Made by a program: the position numbers and the translations under genes. Below the pieces are notes generated by a model. The model saw only the letters and a program-made list of their open reading frames with translations, was not told the origin of the DNA and did not search any database. From Candidatus Binatia bacterium (GTDB lineage: Bacteria; Desulfobacterota_B; Binatia; UBA9968), in the NCBI GenBank assembly GCA_025922795.1, contig JAICHC010000144.1, positions 1 to 7,038 of the forward strand: a stretch of DNA of 7,038 bases. Reading direction: 5' to 3'. Every line of letters begins with the position of its first letter. Positions within the stretch are counted from its first letter, which is position 1. Positions 6,521 to 7,038 of the stretch are shown piece by piece.

Positions 6521-6548
6521 ATTCTATCGCCGGTCCTGCAAAACGCAA
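6521..6548 (-). promoter_or_regulatory. Possible promoter of the CorC-family gene
   Basis: On the minus strand TAGAAT (6521-6526, five of six to the -10 consensus) is preceded after 16 bases by TTGCGT (6543-6548, three of six). Transcription from here would run through the tRNA-like stretch into the CorC-family gene, leaving a leader of roughly 125 bases. The weak -35 keeps this tentative. Confidence 0.25.
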
Positions 6549-6557
6549 GCGCTGTCG

Positions 6558-6586
6558 TTTACCCTGTACGGAGTTTCAAGTAGGAT
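6558..6586 (+). promoter_or_regulatory. Possible promoter of recD2
   Basis: On the plus strand TTTACC (6558-6563) and TAGGAT (6581-6586) are 17 bases apart, each matching four of six consensus bases. The start point would fall near 6593, immediately before the GGGAG ribosome binding site, so the leader would be very short. It is a plausible but weak assignment. Confidence 0.22.
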
Positions 6587-6604
6587 GCTGCACGGGAGCA
6601 GCCG

Positions 6605-7038
6605 GTGGGCGAAAAACACAACGAAACAGCCTCTATTCAAGGCACCGTCAGCCGGATTACCTACCGGCATCCGGACACCCATTATACCGTGGCGCGTCTC
6701 GATGAAGAAGGCGGCCCCGGGGTCACGGTCGTCGGGACGATTTTTCCGGTCGCCGAAGGCGAAGAGATCAAAGTGTCCGGTGTATGGAAACGCCATGCGC
6801 GCTACGGCTTGCAATTTCAGGTCGATCACTGGGAGAAGGTCGATCCGGCGACCCTCGAAGGCATCGAGAAATATCTCGGCTCCGGCATGATCAAAGGGAT
6901 TGGGCCGAGCTACGCGAAGCGGCTCGTGGCAGCTTTCGGGCTCGACACGCTGCGGGTTTTGTCCGATCAACCCTTAAGAATTCTGGACGTCGAAGGTATC
7001 GGCGAAACGCGCGCGCGCCGCATCATGGAAGCATGGCA
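6605..7038 (+). CDS. recD2: RecD2-type SF1B DNA helicase, N-terminal part (cut by window edge)
   Basis: RecD2 is a 5'-3' DNA helicase related to RecD but found without RecBC and linked to DNA repair and fork stability. The visible 144 codons carry the N-terminal OB-like region (about 10-80: SIQGTVSRITYRHPDTHYTVARL, then ARYGLQFQVDHWEKVDP). The RecD2 signature LEGIEKYLGSGMIKGIGPSYAKRLV (84-108) follows, which starts the tandem helix-hairpin-helix region, and a second HhH, ILDVEGIGETRARRI (126-140). The helicase motifs lie beyond the window. The start is GTG at 6605 with GGGAG (6594-6598) six bases upstream. An in-frame TAG at 6581 leaves no other good start. It is divergent from the CorC-family gene across a 215-base gap. 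Confidence 0.93.
   Translation, partial: MGEKHNETASIQGTVSRITYRHPDTHYTVARLDEEGGPGVTVVGTIFPVAEGEEIKVSGVWKRHARYGLQFQVDHWEKVDPATLEGIEKYLGSGMIKGIGPSYAKRLVAAFGLDTLRVLSDQPLRILDVEGIGETRARRIMEAW

Noticed and set aside
6114..6890. Plus-strand open frame of 258 codons
   Set aside because: It runs antisense through the CorC-family gene and then out of frame through the start of recD2, both clearly coding.

Overview
The window is bacterial, gene-dense and moderately GC-rich. It has Shine-Dalgarno-led genes, short gaps and no phage, IS or CRISPR signature. The gene set is a ClpB disaggregase, a single-domain KaiC-like ATPase, a HisC aminotransferase, a CNNM/CorC-type membrane protein and a RecD2-type helicase. 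That set fits a Gram-negative-like lineage of the broad deltaproteobacterial or uncultured-soil type. This placement is inferred from protein style alone and is weak.

Layout. Positions 1-972 (minus) hold the first 324 codons of clpB, cut by the window edge, with a recognisable vegetative promoter at 1000-1028. A gap of more than 400 bases (1029-1465) has no convincing gene. Next come two minus-strand genes: a 316-residue coiled-coil protein (2304-3254) followed by a KaiC/RAD55-type RecA-fold ATPase (1466-2197). A divergent intergenic region (3255-3541) carries two tandem copies of a TTRAGTACTTAA palindrome and a leader hairpin. On the plus strand hisC (3542-4618) and a small VOC-fold protein (4635-5048) form a tight pair. 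A convergent minus-strand CNNM/HlyC-CorC family membrane protein follows (5076-6389). Just upstream of it, on the same strand, lies what looks like a decayed tRNA (6394-6472) whose 3' acceptor bases now sit where the ribosome binding site is. The plus strand then starts recD2 (6605 to the window end, partial).

How the parts may work together. HisC and the VOC protein are likely co-transcribed and may share a metabolic role, but HisC outside a histidine operon leaves the substrate open. The coiled-coil protein and the KaiC-like ATPase are the least understood pair. The order (coiled coil first, ATPase second, same strand) and the presumptive operator in front make a two-component ATPase-plus-scaffold module a reasonable hypothesis, though nothing in the sequence proves it. 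ClpB, CorC-like and RecD2 are housekeeping or stress genes with no evident link to that pair.

The most unusual items are the coiled-coil/KaiC pair with its internal second start and Arg/Trp-rich tail, the tandem palindromes, and the tRNA-like relic fused to a translation start. I found no clear evidence of a complete new defence or mobile system.
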